Below, in pieces: positions 7,585 to 16,542 of a DNA stretch of 64,000 nt. Within the stretch, counting starts at the first letter, position 1; each line of letters opens with the position of its first letter. Below the pieces are notes generated by a model, which did not search any database, was not told where the DNA came from, and worked only from the letters and a program-made list of their open reading frames with translations. The translations under genes were made by a program, and so were the position numbers. This DNA is from Sulfurovum sp. UBA12169 (GTDB lineage Bacteria > Campylobacterota > Campylobacteria > Campylobacterales > Sulfurovaceae). Location: the NCBI GenBank assembly GCA_002742845.1, contig DLUH01000001.1, positions 246,501-310,500 on the forward strand. The letters run 5' to 3'.

Positions 7585-9411
7585 ATGATTGCACTATTGG
7601 AAACACTTAAGGGGCATCCCCCCTTTTCATTTTTAGATGACACCGCTTTTGCTTTAATCGAGCGCAATGCTCAGATCGCCTACTATCCAAACCATACGGT
7701 ATTGACAGAGCCTAATTTTCTTTTTGACAAACTGTTTGTCATCATCAAGGGAATGGTCGAAGTAAATAATGACGATGAGCTTATCGATGTTTACAGAACA
7801 CATGATGCCTTTGGCGGAATTGAACTTCTTAAAAATCAAGCGTCTCTTTATCAATACAAAGTAACAGAAGAATTGATTTGTTATGAAATCAAGAAAGAAG
7901 TGTTTCTGAAACTCTGTGAATCAAATAAAGCATTTAAGGATTATTTTTTTTCTTCAATCGTTGAGCGTCTTGAAATGCTCAAAGAAAAACGCGAATATAC
8001 AGCGATGAGTGATCTAATGATGGCAAGAGTGGACAAGAGTATCTTGCACAATGCGTGTGTACTGGCTTCTGATATGCCCATCATAGATTCTTTGAAAAAA
8101 ATGGAAGAGTGCAATGCCACATCAGTCATTGTTAAAAATCCGCAGGGATACGGCATTGTTACCGATGCCGATCTTAGATACTACATATTGTATCAGCAAA
8201 GTCAAGAGCTTCATCGTCTTTCAGATATACAAAGTTATCCTGTGATCTCCATAGAAGAGGGGGAATTGCTTTTTAATATTTTGCTTTTGATGACTGAGCG
8301 TACGATCAAACACCTTCCTGTGCTTGATAAGACGGGAGAGGTTTTGGGGGTTTTGGAACTTATTGACCTGTTGAGTTTTTTTTCAAACCAATCCCATCTC
8401 ATCTCGGCACAGATGGAAAAGGCATCCACTCTTGAAGCGGTGATCGATGCGGCCAAAAGGGTAGAGATCATGATCAACGCTTTGCATGCCAAGGGCGTCA
8501 AGAGCAGATATATTGCCAAACTGGTTTCTGAAATCAATAAAAAAATGTATCTTAGGCTCTTTGAGATGATCTTTCCTAAATCCTGGCATGAAAAATGTAC
8601 ATTGATCCTGCTTGGAAGCGAAGGAAGAGGAGAGCAGATCTTGCGAACAGATCAGGACAATGCTCTGATATTTGAAGAGGGATTTTTACCCGATAACATT
8701 GAAGAAATTACACAAAAGTTTATTCTTACGCTGGACAACATAGGGTTTCCCCGCTGCAGCGGCAATATCATGGTGATTAATCCTCAGTGGCGCAAGTCCA
8801 TTGATGGCTATAAAAATGATATAGACAGCTGGGTAGAAGGACAAACGCATGAAGGCTTTATCAATATGGCAATTTTATTTGATTCTGTTGCAATAGCCGG
8901 AGAGAAAAACCTGCATACTCAGCTTAGAGAATATCTTATAGAGAAAATGAGCGGATATCAAAGTGTTCTGGCGCATTTTGCAAAGCCTATTGAGCATTTT
9001 GAATCTGCGTTGGGGCTTTTTTCCCAATTTGTTACAGGCGCAAAAGAGCATCAAAATGAAATTGATATCAAAAAAGGTGCACTTTTTGCACTGGTTCACG
9101 GAGTTCGTGCGCTGGCTCTTGAGCATGCGATTGAACCAACCAATACGATTTTGCGCATCAAAGCGTTAAACAATATAGGATTTATGAATAAAGAAGATGC
9201 AAGCGAGTTGATTGAAGCTTTTGAGGTTATCAATACGTTAAGATTGCATTCGCAGCTGGAAAAATCAGCAAAAGGAAAAAAAATAGACAACTATATTTCT
9301 ATTGTTGAGATAGGAAAGCTCGAACGCGATCTTCTAAAAGAAGCGATTAAAAGCGTCCATTCGTTCAAAAAGATGATCAGTTACCATTTTCATCTTTCTA
9401 TGGTGGGATAA
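7585..9411 (+). CDS. cNMP-binding/CBS/DUF294 putative nucleotidyltransferase
   Basis: 608 residues from the ATG at 7585 (GATAGGAAA upstream). Domains in order: a cyclic-nucleotide-binding-type domain (~10-125), a pair of CBS domains (~150-265), a DUF294 nucleotidyltransferase core with GSEGRGEQILRTDQDNAL starting near residue 344, and a helical substrate-binding-like C terminus. DUF294 resembles the GlnD/MNT nucleotidyltransferases, so it may modify a protein or small molecule in response to adenine nucleotides; the true substrate is unknown. Its stop abuts the start of the exonuclease gene (TAAATG), so the two are coupled. The same gene pair accompanies actP/acs loci in some Pseudomonas and Vibrio genomes (from memory). 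Confidence 0.85.
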   Translation: MIALLETLKGHPPFSFLDDTAFALIERNAQIAYYPNHTVLTEPNFLFDKLFVIIKGMVEVNNDDELIDVYRTHDAFGGIELLKNQASLYQYKVTEELICYEIKKEVFLKLCESNKAFKDYFFSSIVERLEMLKEKREYTAMSDLMMARVDKSILHNACVLASDMPIIDSLKKMEECNATSVIVKNPQGYGIVTDADLRYYILYQQSQELHRLSDIQSYPVISIEEGELLFNILLLMTERTIKHLPVLDKTGEVLGVLELIDLLSFFSNQSHLISAQMEKASTLEAVIDAAKRVEIMINALHAKGVKSRYIAKLVSEINKKMYLRLFEMIFPKSWHEKCTLILLGSEGRGEQILRTDQDNALIFEEGFLPDNIEEITQKFILTLDNIGFPRCSGNIMVINPQWRKSIDGYKNDIDSWVEGQTHEGFINMAILFDSVAIAGEKNLHTQLREYLIEKMSGYQSVLAHFAKPIEHFESALGLFSQFVTGAKEHQNEIDIKKGALFALVHGVRALALEHAIEPTNTILRIKALNNIGFMNKEDASELIEAFEVINTLRLHSQLEKSAKGKKIDNYISIVEIGKLERDLLKEAIKSVHSFKKMISYHFHLSMVG

Positions 9412-10026
9412 ATGTTTGAAAGTCTAAAACGCAAATGGAATCGAAAACATTTGAGTGATGAACGTTTTGCTTTTTTATTTGACGAGACTCCCGGTGATGA
9501 AATTGTAGTCTTTGACTGCGAAACAACCGGACTCGATCCCCAAAAGGATCATATTGTCTCAATCGGTGCAGTCAAGATCAAGGGCGACAAAATACTTACA
9601 GATCAGGCATTGCATATCTATGTACAGCAAAAAAAAGAGATTGCGCATGAAAGCATCAAGATACACCAGATTAGAAATTGCGATCTTCAGGATGCTGTTG
9701 CCATCGAAGAAGCGATTGAATCGTTTTTGCATTTTATAGGCAACAGAACACTGGCAGGATATTATCTGGAATTTGATGTCGCAATGATCAATAAATATAC
9801 TAAAAAAATGTTTGGAATTACATTACCCAACAAGCAAGAGGAGGTATCAGCACTCTATTATGATAAAAAAATTTCCACTATCCCTCAAGGGAATATAGAC
9901 CTAAGGTTTGATACAATAGTGGCGAATTTAGCACTGCCTAGATTAAAGGCACATGATGCACTCAATGATGCCATCATGACAGCTATGATGTATTTAAAAT
10001 TAAAACATACAATTAAATTAAAATAA
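9412..10026 (+). CDS. DnaQ-like 3'-5' exonuclease
   Basis: 204 residues with the DEDDh exonuclease fold: Exo[10 protein letters not shown] (Asp35, Glu37), ExoII around [13 protein letters not shown], and ExoIII with [11 protein letters not shown]. It is shorter than polymerase III epsilon and lacks the polymerase-binding tail, so a specialised nuclease acting on short oligonucleotides or modified nucleotides is more likely than replication proofreading (inference). It follows the DUF294 gene without a gap and precedes acs by 13 nt. Confidence 0.88.
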   Translation: MFESLKRKWNRKHLSDERFAFLFDETPGDEIVVFDCETTGLDPQKDHIVSIGAVKIKGDKILTDQALHIYVQQKKEIAHESIKIHQIRNCDLQDAVAIEEAIESFLHFIGNRTLAGYYLEFDVAMINKYTKKMFGITLPNKQEEVSALYYDKKISTIPQGNIDLRFDTIVANLALPRLKAHDALNDAIMTAMMYLKLKHTIKLK

Positions 10027-10039
10027 ACAGGAGAAAATA

Positions 10040-11998
10040 ATGTTACAAGAGATCTATCAACCAAATCCACAATATGCTTCAATTGCTGCCATTAAAAGCA
10101 TGGATGAATACCATGCATTGATGAACAAGGCAAAAGAAGACTATGAAGGTTTTTGGGGTGACTACGCCAAAGAAAAAATTGACTGGTTTAAACCGTTTGA
10201 TATGGTACTCAATGAAAGCGAAGCACCCTTTTACAAGTGGTTTGAGGGTGGACAGCTCAATGTAGCACACCAATGTATCGATCGACATTTGTTAACGCGC
10301 AAAAATAAAGCAGCTATTATCTTTGAAGGAGATAACGGCGACCAGCAAGTGCTTACCTATAGAGAACTGGCCTATGAAGTCAACAAAACAGCCAATATGT
10401 TTAAAAACCAATTTGGCATCACCAAGGGAGATAGGGTAGTGCTTTATATGCCGATGATCCCTGAGGCTGCAATCAGCATGCTTGCCTGCGCGAAGATCGG
10501 GGCTATCCATTCTGTGGTATTTGGCGGCTTCAGTGCAGAAGCATTGAGAGACAGAATTATCGATGCCCAGGCAAAACTTGTTGTAACATCAGACGGAGCC
10601 TACAGAAAAGGCAATCCCTATATGCTCAAACCGGTAGTGGATGAAGCGCTCAGTACAGGATGCGAATGCGTCAAGGCAGTATGTGTGGTTGAACGCAACG
10701 GCGAAGAGATCCATTGGGAACCGGGACGTGATTATGCCTATAATGAACTAGTGAAAAACGAATCATCCAAATGTGCAGCAGAACCGATGGAGAGTGAAGA
10801 TCCTCTTTTCTTGCTTTACACTTCAGGAAGTACCGGAAAACCAAAAGGAGTACAGCATTCAAGCGCCGGATATATTCTTTGGGCGCAAATGACGATGGAG
10901 TGGGTATTTGATCTTAAAGAGAATGATACCTATTGGTGTACAGCCGATGTAGGCTGGATCACCGGACATACCTATATTGTTTATGGGCCGCTTGCTGCGG
11001 GTGCAACTACGGTAATGTTTGAAGGCGTGCCTACATTCCCTGATGCAGGAAGATGCTGGAGAATGGTAGAAGAGTATCAAGTAAATCAGTTCTATACGGC
11101 GCCTACAGCGATCAGACTTCTTCATAAGACAGGTCAAGATGAGCCTAAAAAATATGATTTAAGTTCGCTTAGGGTTTTGGGAACCGTCGGAGAACCTATC
11201 GATCCGGCTGCATGGAAATGGTATTACGAAGAGATTGGCGGAAGCAAGTGTGCTATTGTGGACACCTACTGGCAGACAGAGACGGGCGGACACATGATCT
11301 CTCCGCTTCCCGGAGCAACGCCCATCAAGCCTGCATGCGCTACGTTTGCACTTCCCGGAATCATAGCGGAAGTTATCGATGAAGTAGGAAATCCTGCACC
11401 GATAGGCGAGAAAGGCTTTATGTGTATTACAAAACCATGGCCAAGCATGATCAGAACAATCTGGGGCGATCCTGAGAGATTTGTAAAATCCTATTTTGGA
11501 GATTGCAAAAAAGAGGGCAAACCGGTTTACTTTACGGGTGACGGCGCGATGATCGATGAAGAGGGATATATAACCATTACCGGAAGAACGGATGATGTTA
11601 TCAATGTTTCCGGGCACCGAATGGGAACAGCCGAAGTTGAAGCAGCGATTAAAAAGCATTCGAACGTCGCGGCAGTGGCAGTTGTAGGCAAACCGCATCC
11701 GATCAAAGGGGAGGGAATCTTTGCCTATATCGTTCTCAAATCGGAAGAAAGTTTGGCAGAAGAGATTGAACTAACCAAAGAGATAAACAATATCATAAAA
11801 AAAGAGATCGGTGCAATTGCACTATGTGATGATATCGTGTTTGTTCCGGATCTTCCAAAAACAAGAAGCGGCAAGATTATGAGAAGAATATTGCGAAGTA
11901 TTGTTAAAAATGAAGAAATTACACAGGATACTTCTACATTGGAAGATCCGTCTATCGTAGGCAAAATCGAATCAATCGTAAAATCTTGCCGACTATAA
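10040..11998 (+). CDS. acs: Acetyl-CoA synthetase (AMP-forming)
   Basis: 652 residues, the usual Acs length. It activates acetate to acetyl-CoA through acetyl-AMP. Visible motifs are the P-loop [11 protein letters not shown], the YWQTETGG core, [14 protein letters not shown], and [11 protein letters not shown] with the lysine that is acetylated in regulated homologues. A good AGGAG precedes the start. It ends the acetate cluster, followed by a hairpin at 12005-12030. Confidence 0.96.
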   Translation: MLQEIYQPNPQYASIAAIKSMDEYHALMNKAKEDYEGFWGDYAKEKIDWFKPFDMVLNESEAPFYKWFEGGQLNVAHQCIDRHLLTRKNKAAIIFEGDNGDQQVLTYRELAYEVNKTANMFKNQFGITKGDRVVLYMPMIPEAAISMLACAKIGAIHSVVFGGFSAEALRDRIIDAQAKLVVTSDGAYRKGNPYMLKPVVDEALSTGCECVKAVCVVERNGEEIHWEPGRDYAYNELVKNESSKCAAEPMESEDPLFLLYTSGSTGKPKGVQHSSAGYILWAQMTMEWVFDLKENDTYWCTADVGWITGHTYIVYGPLAAGATTVMFEGVPTFPDAGRCWRMVEEYQVNQFYTAPTAIRLLHKTGQDEPKKYDLSSLRVLGTVGEPIDPAAWKWYYEEIGGSKCAIVDTYWQTETGGHMISPLPGATPIKPACATFALPGIIAEVIDEVGNPAPIGEKGFMCITKPWPSMIRTIWGDPERFVKSYFGDCKKEGKPVYFTGDGAMIDEEGYITITGRTDDVINVSGHRMGTAEVEAAIKKHSNVAAVAVVGKPHPIKGEGIFAYIVLKSEESLAEEIELTKEINNIIKKEIGAIALCDDIVFVPDLPKTRSGKIMRRILRSIVKNEEITQDTSTLEDPSIVGKIESIVKSCRL

Positions 11999-12004
11999 TT
12001 TTAC

Positions 12005-12030
12005 ACAGAGGCGGTTTTGTCTGCCTCTGT
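12005..12030. terminator. Hairpin downstream of acs
   Basis: Perfect 8-bp arms ACAGAGGC / GCCTCTGT around a 10-nt loop, 6 nt after the acs stop and between two convergent genes. There is no adjacent T run, so it may act as an RNA-stabilising 3' end or a weak terminator. Confidence 0.5.
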
Positions 12031-12071
12031 AACTGCAAATAAAATAATTTTCTCTATTTTTATTTTTCAAA

Positions 12072-12734
12072 TCAAGCCATAAGGCTTTTTACTTTTAGCA
12101 AATCTTCAAATGCTTCTTTTTTCGCGGAAGGATTTCTGAGTAAATAACTTGGATGGTACGTCGGTATCACGATATAACGCTCTTTTTTAAAAATAGTACC
12201 CCTGACTTTTCCGATAGGGGTTTCATCTCCTGTAAGATAAAAATAGGCAGTACCCCCCAACGCAATAATCAGTTTCGGCTTGATAAGTTCTATTTGTTTC
12301 AATAAATAAGGTTTGCACGTATAAGCTTCACTGGGTGCAGGTTCTCGGTTTCCCGGCGGACGGCATTTCACAATATTTGTAATATACACGTCATTTCGCG
12401 AAACAAGAAGAACATTTTCTATCATCTTTGTCAAAAGTTCGCCTGAACGACCGACAAAAGGCTTTCCTGTACTGTCCTCCGATGCACCCGGAGCCTCTCC
12501 GACAAACATAATTTCAGCCGAAGGATTTCCTTCTCCAAACACTACTTTTTGGCGAGTTTTGCTTAGATCGCAAAGATGGCATTGATTTGCCTGCTTTTGC
12601 AAGAGATCAAGTGTGCCCGGAAGAGATAAATCCAAATCATCCTCTTTAAAAAGGGTGATATCCGTGTACTGATAACCCAACTGTTTGAGTTGGTACAACT
12701 GTTTAAGTAAAAGTGCATTTTTAAGATTTTTCAT
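12072..12734 (-). CDS. Family-4 uracil-DNA glycosylase
   Basis: 220 residues. It removes uracil from DNA. The family-4 signature is clear: CHLCDLSKTRQKVVFGEG, GEAPGASEDSTGKPFVGRSG, CRPPGNREP and HPSYLLRN. The four cysteines (two in CHLC, one in CRPPG, one in TCKPY) would hold the 4Fe-4S cluster. A ~50-residue N-terminal extension without cysteines is common in this group. Convergent with acs. Confidence 0.92.
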   Translation of the reverse strand: MKNLKNALLLKQLYQLKQLGYQYTDITLFKEDDLDLSLPGTLDLLQKQANQCHLCDLSKTRQKVVFGEGNPSAEIMFVGEAPGASEDSTGKPFVGRSGELLTKMIENVLLVSRNDVYITNIVKCRPPGNREPAPSEAYTCKPYLLKQIELIKPKLIIALGGTAYFYLTGDETPIGKVRGTIFKKERYIVIPTYHPSYLLRNPSAKKEAFEDLLKVKSLMA

Positions 12735-12899
12735 AAAGAAATTATAGCAGATAAATGTTTGAGCTGCTCATTTGCGTCTTTAAAGCATTTATTTTCTTTC
12801 GTGCGGCAAAAAATTGTTGATTAACGATGTTTGTTTTGCAGACTTGAAGATATTGAATTGATAATTTATTTATAGCATTTCTATTTAAAAATCATATCT

Positions 12900-12905
12900 T
12901 ATAAT
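12900..12905 (+). promoter_or_regulatory. Probable -10 box of the AhpD-like gene
   Basis: TATAAT lies 37 nt before the start codon within a very AT-rich leader. A second, weaker TATACA at 12926 is too close to the ATG to give a normal leader. Confidence 0.4.
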
Positions 12906-12942
12906 TAAAATTATAAATTTAATACTATACAAAAGGGCATCG

Positions 12943-13473
12943 ATGGCACATATACAACTACCCGAATTTAAAGCAATGTCACCCGCGATCCAAGAGAAGG
13001 CACGGCCGATTTTGGAAAAAACAGGACAGCTTGGAGAGATATTTAAACTGATGGCAGTAGATGAAAAAGTTTATTTTGCAACGGATGGGATGGTGCAGGG
13101 GTATTTACTCAACGAAACAACGCTTCCGTATGTTATCAAAGAAGCGATAGCGCTTTTGATCTCCAAAGAGAACGGATGCAGCATGTGTGTGGATGTACAC
13201 AAAAGCATCGCAGCGATGCTGGGGATAAGCGAGGAGCAGATCGAAGAGATACTGCAGGGAGTAGATGCGATGCATGTAGAGGGCAAAGACAAGGCATTGT
13301 TGAACTTCTGCATTAAAGCATCGCGCAAAGACAATTATAAAATCCTCAAAGAAGAGATAGATGCGCTCAAAGCGATGGGGTGGAGTGATATGCAAATTGT
13401 CGAAGCCGTAGCGATCACAGGGTACTTTAACTATATCAATACGCTTTCAAATGTATTCGGGCTTGGAAAGTAG
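12943..13473 (+). CDS. Carboxymuconolactone decarboxylase/AhpD-family protein
   Basis: 176 residues with the AhpD core: KEAIALLISKENGCSMCVDVHKS holds the redox Cys-x-x-Cys followed by His. Members are peroxidase-linked disulfide reductases or related stress proteins. The neighbourhood (superoxide reductase, haem protein) fits oxidant defence, but the partner is unknown. No ortholog-level assignment is made. Confidence 0.8.
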   Translation: MAHIQLPEFKAMSPAIQEKARPILEKTGQLGEIFKLMAVDEKVYFATDGMVQGYLLNETTLPYVIKEAIALLISKENGCSMCVDVHKSIAAMLGISEEQIEEILQGVDAMHVEGKDKALLNFCIKASRKDNYKILKEEIDALKAMGWSDMQIVEAVAITGYFNYINTLSNVFGLGK

Positions 13474-13657
13474 GGATGCAAAATGGCAACAACACCCTTC
13501 TTTGTTTTCTTTCATTCTTTTTCAAGGATGAGAGGAGCGGGGAAAACATTGTGCGATTTCAATGGTTATTTAAAATAGTAAAATATAAGTAAGTTAAAAA
13601 TAAGTGAAATACACACAATAGGGCACAAAGCCCTATCGCAGAGAAAATGGCGAAGAA

Positions 13658-14044
13658 TTATCCTTCTACCGTGATCTCCACAGGCGTACCTTCCCAGATA
13701 CCGTGTTTTGTACAGTAACCGTGTGCTATAAGATTAAGTTTTTTACCGGTTGGGATGATAGTAAATGTAGTGGTGTTATGTGCTTTTGTGTTTCCTAGAG
13801 TTCCGGGTACATAAGTAGCCCTAGCAAGCAGCGTATCACCGTTAAAAAGGGTTACGGATTCAATATAGTGATCAAAATCATCCGGATGCGTATATTCGTT
13901 GCCCATTTTTACTGTCACTTCAAATGGCTCACCGGCTTTTGCCGTATCGGCACAGTGAATAAACGGAGAATGTCTGTCAATAAGATCTTTTTTTGCTTCT
14001 CTCTCTACGGTATCAATATCTACGTATTTATTAATTTTTGGCAT
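13658..14044 (-). CDS. Superoxide reductase (neelaredoxin/desulfoferrodoxin C-terminal type)
   Basis: 128 residues, one-domain superoxide reductase. The non-haem iron site ligands are visible: His in the HSPFIH segment, His in EYTHP and in DDFDHY, and the closing Cys-x-x-His of YCTKHG. There is no N-terminal rubredoxin-like FeCys4 domain, so it is the class II (neelaredoxin) form that reduces superoxide to peroxide without making oxygen. Strong AAAGGA before the start. It suits a microaerobic or anaerobic life. Confidence 0.88.
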   Translation of the reverse strand: MPKINKYVDIDTVEREAKKDLIDRHSPFIHCADTAKAGEPFEVTVKMGNEYTHPDDFDHYIESVTLFNGDTLLARATYVPGTLGNTKAHNTTTFTIIPTGKKLNLIAHGYCTKHGIWEGTPVEITVEG

Positions 14045-14117
14045 TTATTTTCCTTTATATGTGGTTTAATAAAATTATACCATAAAAAAAAGTTAAATAG
14101 GATAATTTTTATCTTAT

Positions 14118-14558
14118 TTACTCATTTTCATCTTTTATGTTGTTTTGTGCCCATTTTTTAATCCTGTTTCTTTCTTGTTGGGTGAGCTTTGCCTCGTCGT
14201 GAAAGCTTAAATACATAGGCATTGGCATGCTGTAGCTAATGGTTTCAGCGATACCTTTGTATATCTTCTGCTTTTTCTCTTCATCATAGCTATTCCATTC
14301 TTGGAAATTGAACCAATTTCGGCCTTTTTTGATGTGGCTTCGCACACTCCATGAAAAAGGTGCCACATTTGCGTACCATGGCATTTTTGTTTGATAGGAG
14401 TGGCAATCATAGCAAGAGACTTTTAGCATCTTTATGATCTCTTTTGGAGCATCTATTTCCCTTTTGGGATCAATGGCGGAAGGAGTTGATATCTCTATTT
14501 GAACGGTTTGCAATAAAAGCAAAAATGCAATCCCCCACAAAGCGATTGTTTTTGCCAT
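14118..14558 (-). CDS. Haem-binding domain protein, exported
   Basis: 146 residues. An N-terminal hydrophobic signal or anchor (1-~20) is followed by one c-type haem motif, CYDCH, within CYDCHSYQTKMPWYANVAPFSW, the hallmark of the Haem_bd family. A periplasmic electron-transfer or sensing role is likely; the partner is unknown. Located between the superoxide reductase and the sdh operon, 85 nt after sdhE. Confidence 0.75.
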   Translation of the reverse strand: MAKTIALWGIAFLLLLQTVQIEISTPSAIDPKREIDAPKEIIKMLKVSCYDCHSYQTKMPWYANVAPFSWSVRSHIKKGRNWFNFQEWNSYDEEKKQKIYKGIAETISYSMPMPMYLSFHDEAKLTQQERNRIKKWAQNNIKDENE

Positions 14559-14643
14559 CTATTGTCTTTCCTTTTTTGCTTATTTTGTGTTGAAAAGGGT
14601 ATCGGTACTGCGCCCATGTGCCAGATGGGCAGATAACTGAAAA

Positions 14644-15531
14644 TTATGCGGTATAGATATGGTCTGCTTTGCTAACGTGATGCTTAAGTCCAATCTCTTT
14701 TTCCGTGCAGCCAAGTGCAAGTGCGACCATTTGAGGCATATGCAAAATAGGAAGGTCAATATCACGGCCGAGTTGTTTTCCGGCACTTTCTTGCTTGATA
14801 TCCATATTGAGATGGCAAAGCGGGCAGGGAGTAACGATCATGTCTGCATTGTTGTCGATGGCATCTAGCAGCGCATTTCCTGTGAGCGCATTGCTTGTCT
14901 GAGGCGCTTGAAGATCTACATGGAAACCGCAACATTTATTTTTGCTCGCATAGTCAACCGGATGTCCTTCAAGCGCAGCGATAAGTTCATCAAGCGAAGT
15001 AGGGTTGTAAGGATTTTCTCCGCCGTTGCTTTCGTTTTGAAGTTCTGATGGCCTAATATTGTGACATCCGTAAAAAGGAGCGATATTAAAACGGCTAAGC
15101 GGCGTGGTGACTTTGCTTTTGATATTCTCAAGACCATAGTCGTCGATCAGCGCATAAAGAAAATGTTTGATCTGGGAGGTGCCTTTGTATTCAAGTCCCA
15201 CTTCAGCAAGTTTTTCGTTGACTCTCGCTTTATACTCAGGATTATTGTCCAGCTTATGCTTTGTCATGGCAGAGTTGATTTGGCATGTGTTGCAAATTGT
15301 GATCATTGTCAGTCCCAGTTTTTCCGCGTAGCAGATATTTCTGGCATTCAATACATGCGAAAGAAATTCGTCAAAATCCTGCAGATGACTTGCACCGCAG
15401 CAACTCGCTTCTTCAAGTATGGTAATTTTGATCCCCAATTTTTCAGCCACTGCGAGTGTAGACGACAGCAGTTCAGGCGTTGACTCTTTTGCGGTACATC
15501 CTGTGTAAAGTGCGTAATGTAGTGTGCTCAT
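14644..15531 (-). CDS. sdhE: Succinate dehydrogenase/fumarate reductase subunit E (CCG-domain, HdrB-like)
   Basis: 295 residues with two CCG-type cysteine-rich domains: TGCTAKES...EEASCCGASH in the first half and FYGCHNIR...NKCCGFH in the second, with CPLCH near the end. These bind Fe-S clusters in HdrB and in the SdhE subunit of non-classical complex II, which replaces the haem-containing membrane anchor. It comes 11 nt after sdhB as the last gene of sdhABE. There are no transmembrane helices, so membrane contact must be peripheral. MfrE of methylmenaquinol:fumarate reductase is the closest alternative name. Confidence 0.85.
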   Translation of the reverse strand: MSTLHYALYTGCTAKESTPELLSSTLAVAEKLGIKITILEEASCCGASHLQDFDEFLSHVLNARNICYAEKLGLTMITICNTCQINSAMTKHKLDNNPEYKARVNEKLAEVGLEYKGTSQIKHFLYALIDDYGLENIKSKVTTPLSRFNIAPFYGCHNIRPSELQNESNGGENPYNPTSLDELIAALEGHPVDYASKNKCCGFHVDLQAPQTSNALTGNALLDAIDNNADMIVTPCPLCHLNMDIKQESAGKQLGRDIDLPILHMPQMVALALGCTEKEIGLKHHVSKADHIYTA

Positions 15532-15542
15532 CCTCTCTCTCC

Positions 15543-16532
15543 TTATAGCTTATTTGTTTGTGAAATTTCAATGAGTTTTTTGATTTCATCAAGATTTTTA
15601 GATTTTGGCATATTGTCAACAAACGGCATCTGGTCGGTGAGATGAATTTTCCCCGCTTTCATCATCTTCATCGCATCCTTAACATGCTTAAAGACACCGA
15701 TAGGTCCTTCCGAGTATTTCACGATATCTGCCTCATCAAGCAACCCGTGTTTTTTGATGCTTCTTACAAACCCTTCTGCGTGGCGTGTAGCAACATTGCT
15801 TTGAGCAACACCCTGTTCAAACTGCATATTGTGAAGCTTCATAATTTTCTCGATCGGATTGACATCTTTAGGGCATGCTTCGGCACATTCGTAACATTTG
15901 ACACAGTCCCAAACCCCTTGACCCATCTGAGCAGTCATCTCAAGTCTCTCTTGGCCGCAATTGTCTCTAGGGTCGATAGAAAATCTATAGGCAGCGGCAA
16001 AAGCAGCCGGTCCGAAGAAATCACTGTTTACCTCAAGTACCGGGCAAGCGTAGTGGCAGTTACCGCACTGAATACAATAATCCGCGTCAAGGAAATTTTC
16101 AACCTGCTCTTTGGTCATATGCGTTTCATGTGCAGGCTGAGGCTCTACATTTCCATTGACATAAGGTTTAATCGCATGATGTTTATCCCAAAAATCTTTT
16201 TTATCAATAATCATATCTTTGACAGCACGTTTTTTGCTTTGCGGATCAAAAATCAATTCTTCCCCAAACAGCTTGATCATGTCATGTGCATTTTCTTTGC
16301 AGGAGAGCACCGGTTTGCCGTTTACTTTAATCGAACAAGATCCGCAGATCCCGTGACGGCACGATCTTCTGTAGGAAAAACTTCCGTCATGCTCCCATTT
16401 GATGCGATTAAGCAGATCAAGCACCAATTCATCTTTTCCTACTTCCATCTCGTAAGTTTTATAGTAAGGCAGATAATCAGTCTCAGCATTAAATCTAAAT
16501 GCTTTTATGGTTATTTTTTTTGTTTCATTCAT
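15543..16532 (-). CDS. sdhB: Succinate dehydrogenase/fumarate reductase iron-sulfur subunit
   Basis: 329 residues from the ATG at 16532, which follows AAGGAG by 6 nt (an earlier start 36 nt upstream lacks a site). The 2Fe-2S domain has CRHGICGSC and a later Cys (VLSC). The 4Fe-4S/3Fe-4S domain has CIQCGNCHYACP and CVKCYECAEACP. A C-terminal ~90-residue extension goes beyond the usual ~240, as in the SdhABE/MfrABE enzymes of this phylum. It links the flavoprotein to the E subunit. Confidence 0.92.
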   Translation of the reverse strand: MNETKKITIKAFRFNAETDYLPYYKTYEMEVGKDELVLDLLNRIKWEHDGSFSYRRSCRHGICGSCSIKVNGKPVLSCKENAHDMIKLFGEELIFDPQSKKRAVKDMIIDKKDFWDKHHAIKPYVNGNVEPQPAHETHMTKEQVENFLDADYCIQCGNCHYACPVLEVNSDFFGPAAFAAAYRFSIDPRDNCGQERLEMTAQMGQGVWDCVKCYECAEACPKDVNPIEKIMKLHNMQFEQGVAQSNVATRHAEGFVRSIKKHGLLDEADIVKYSEGPIGVFKHVKDAMKMMKAGKIHLTDQMPFVDNMPKSKNLDEIKKLIEISQTNKL

Positions 16533-16542
16533 TGCTATCTCC

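Noticed and set aside
13618-13636. ATAGGGC hairpin as a terminator of the superoxide reductase gene
   Set aside because: A 7-bp stem is visible but no T run follows on either strand, so it is not counted.
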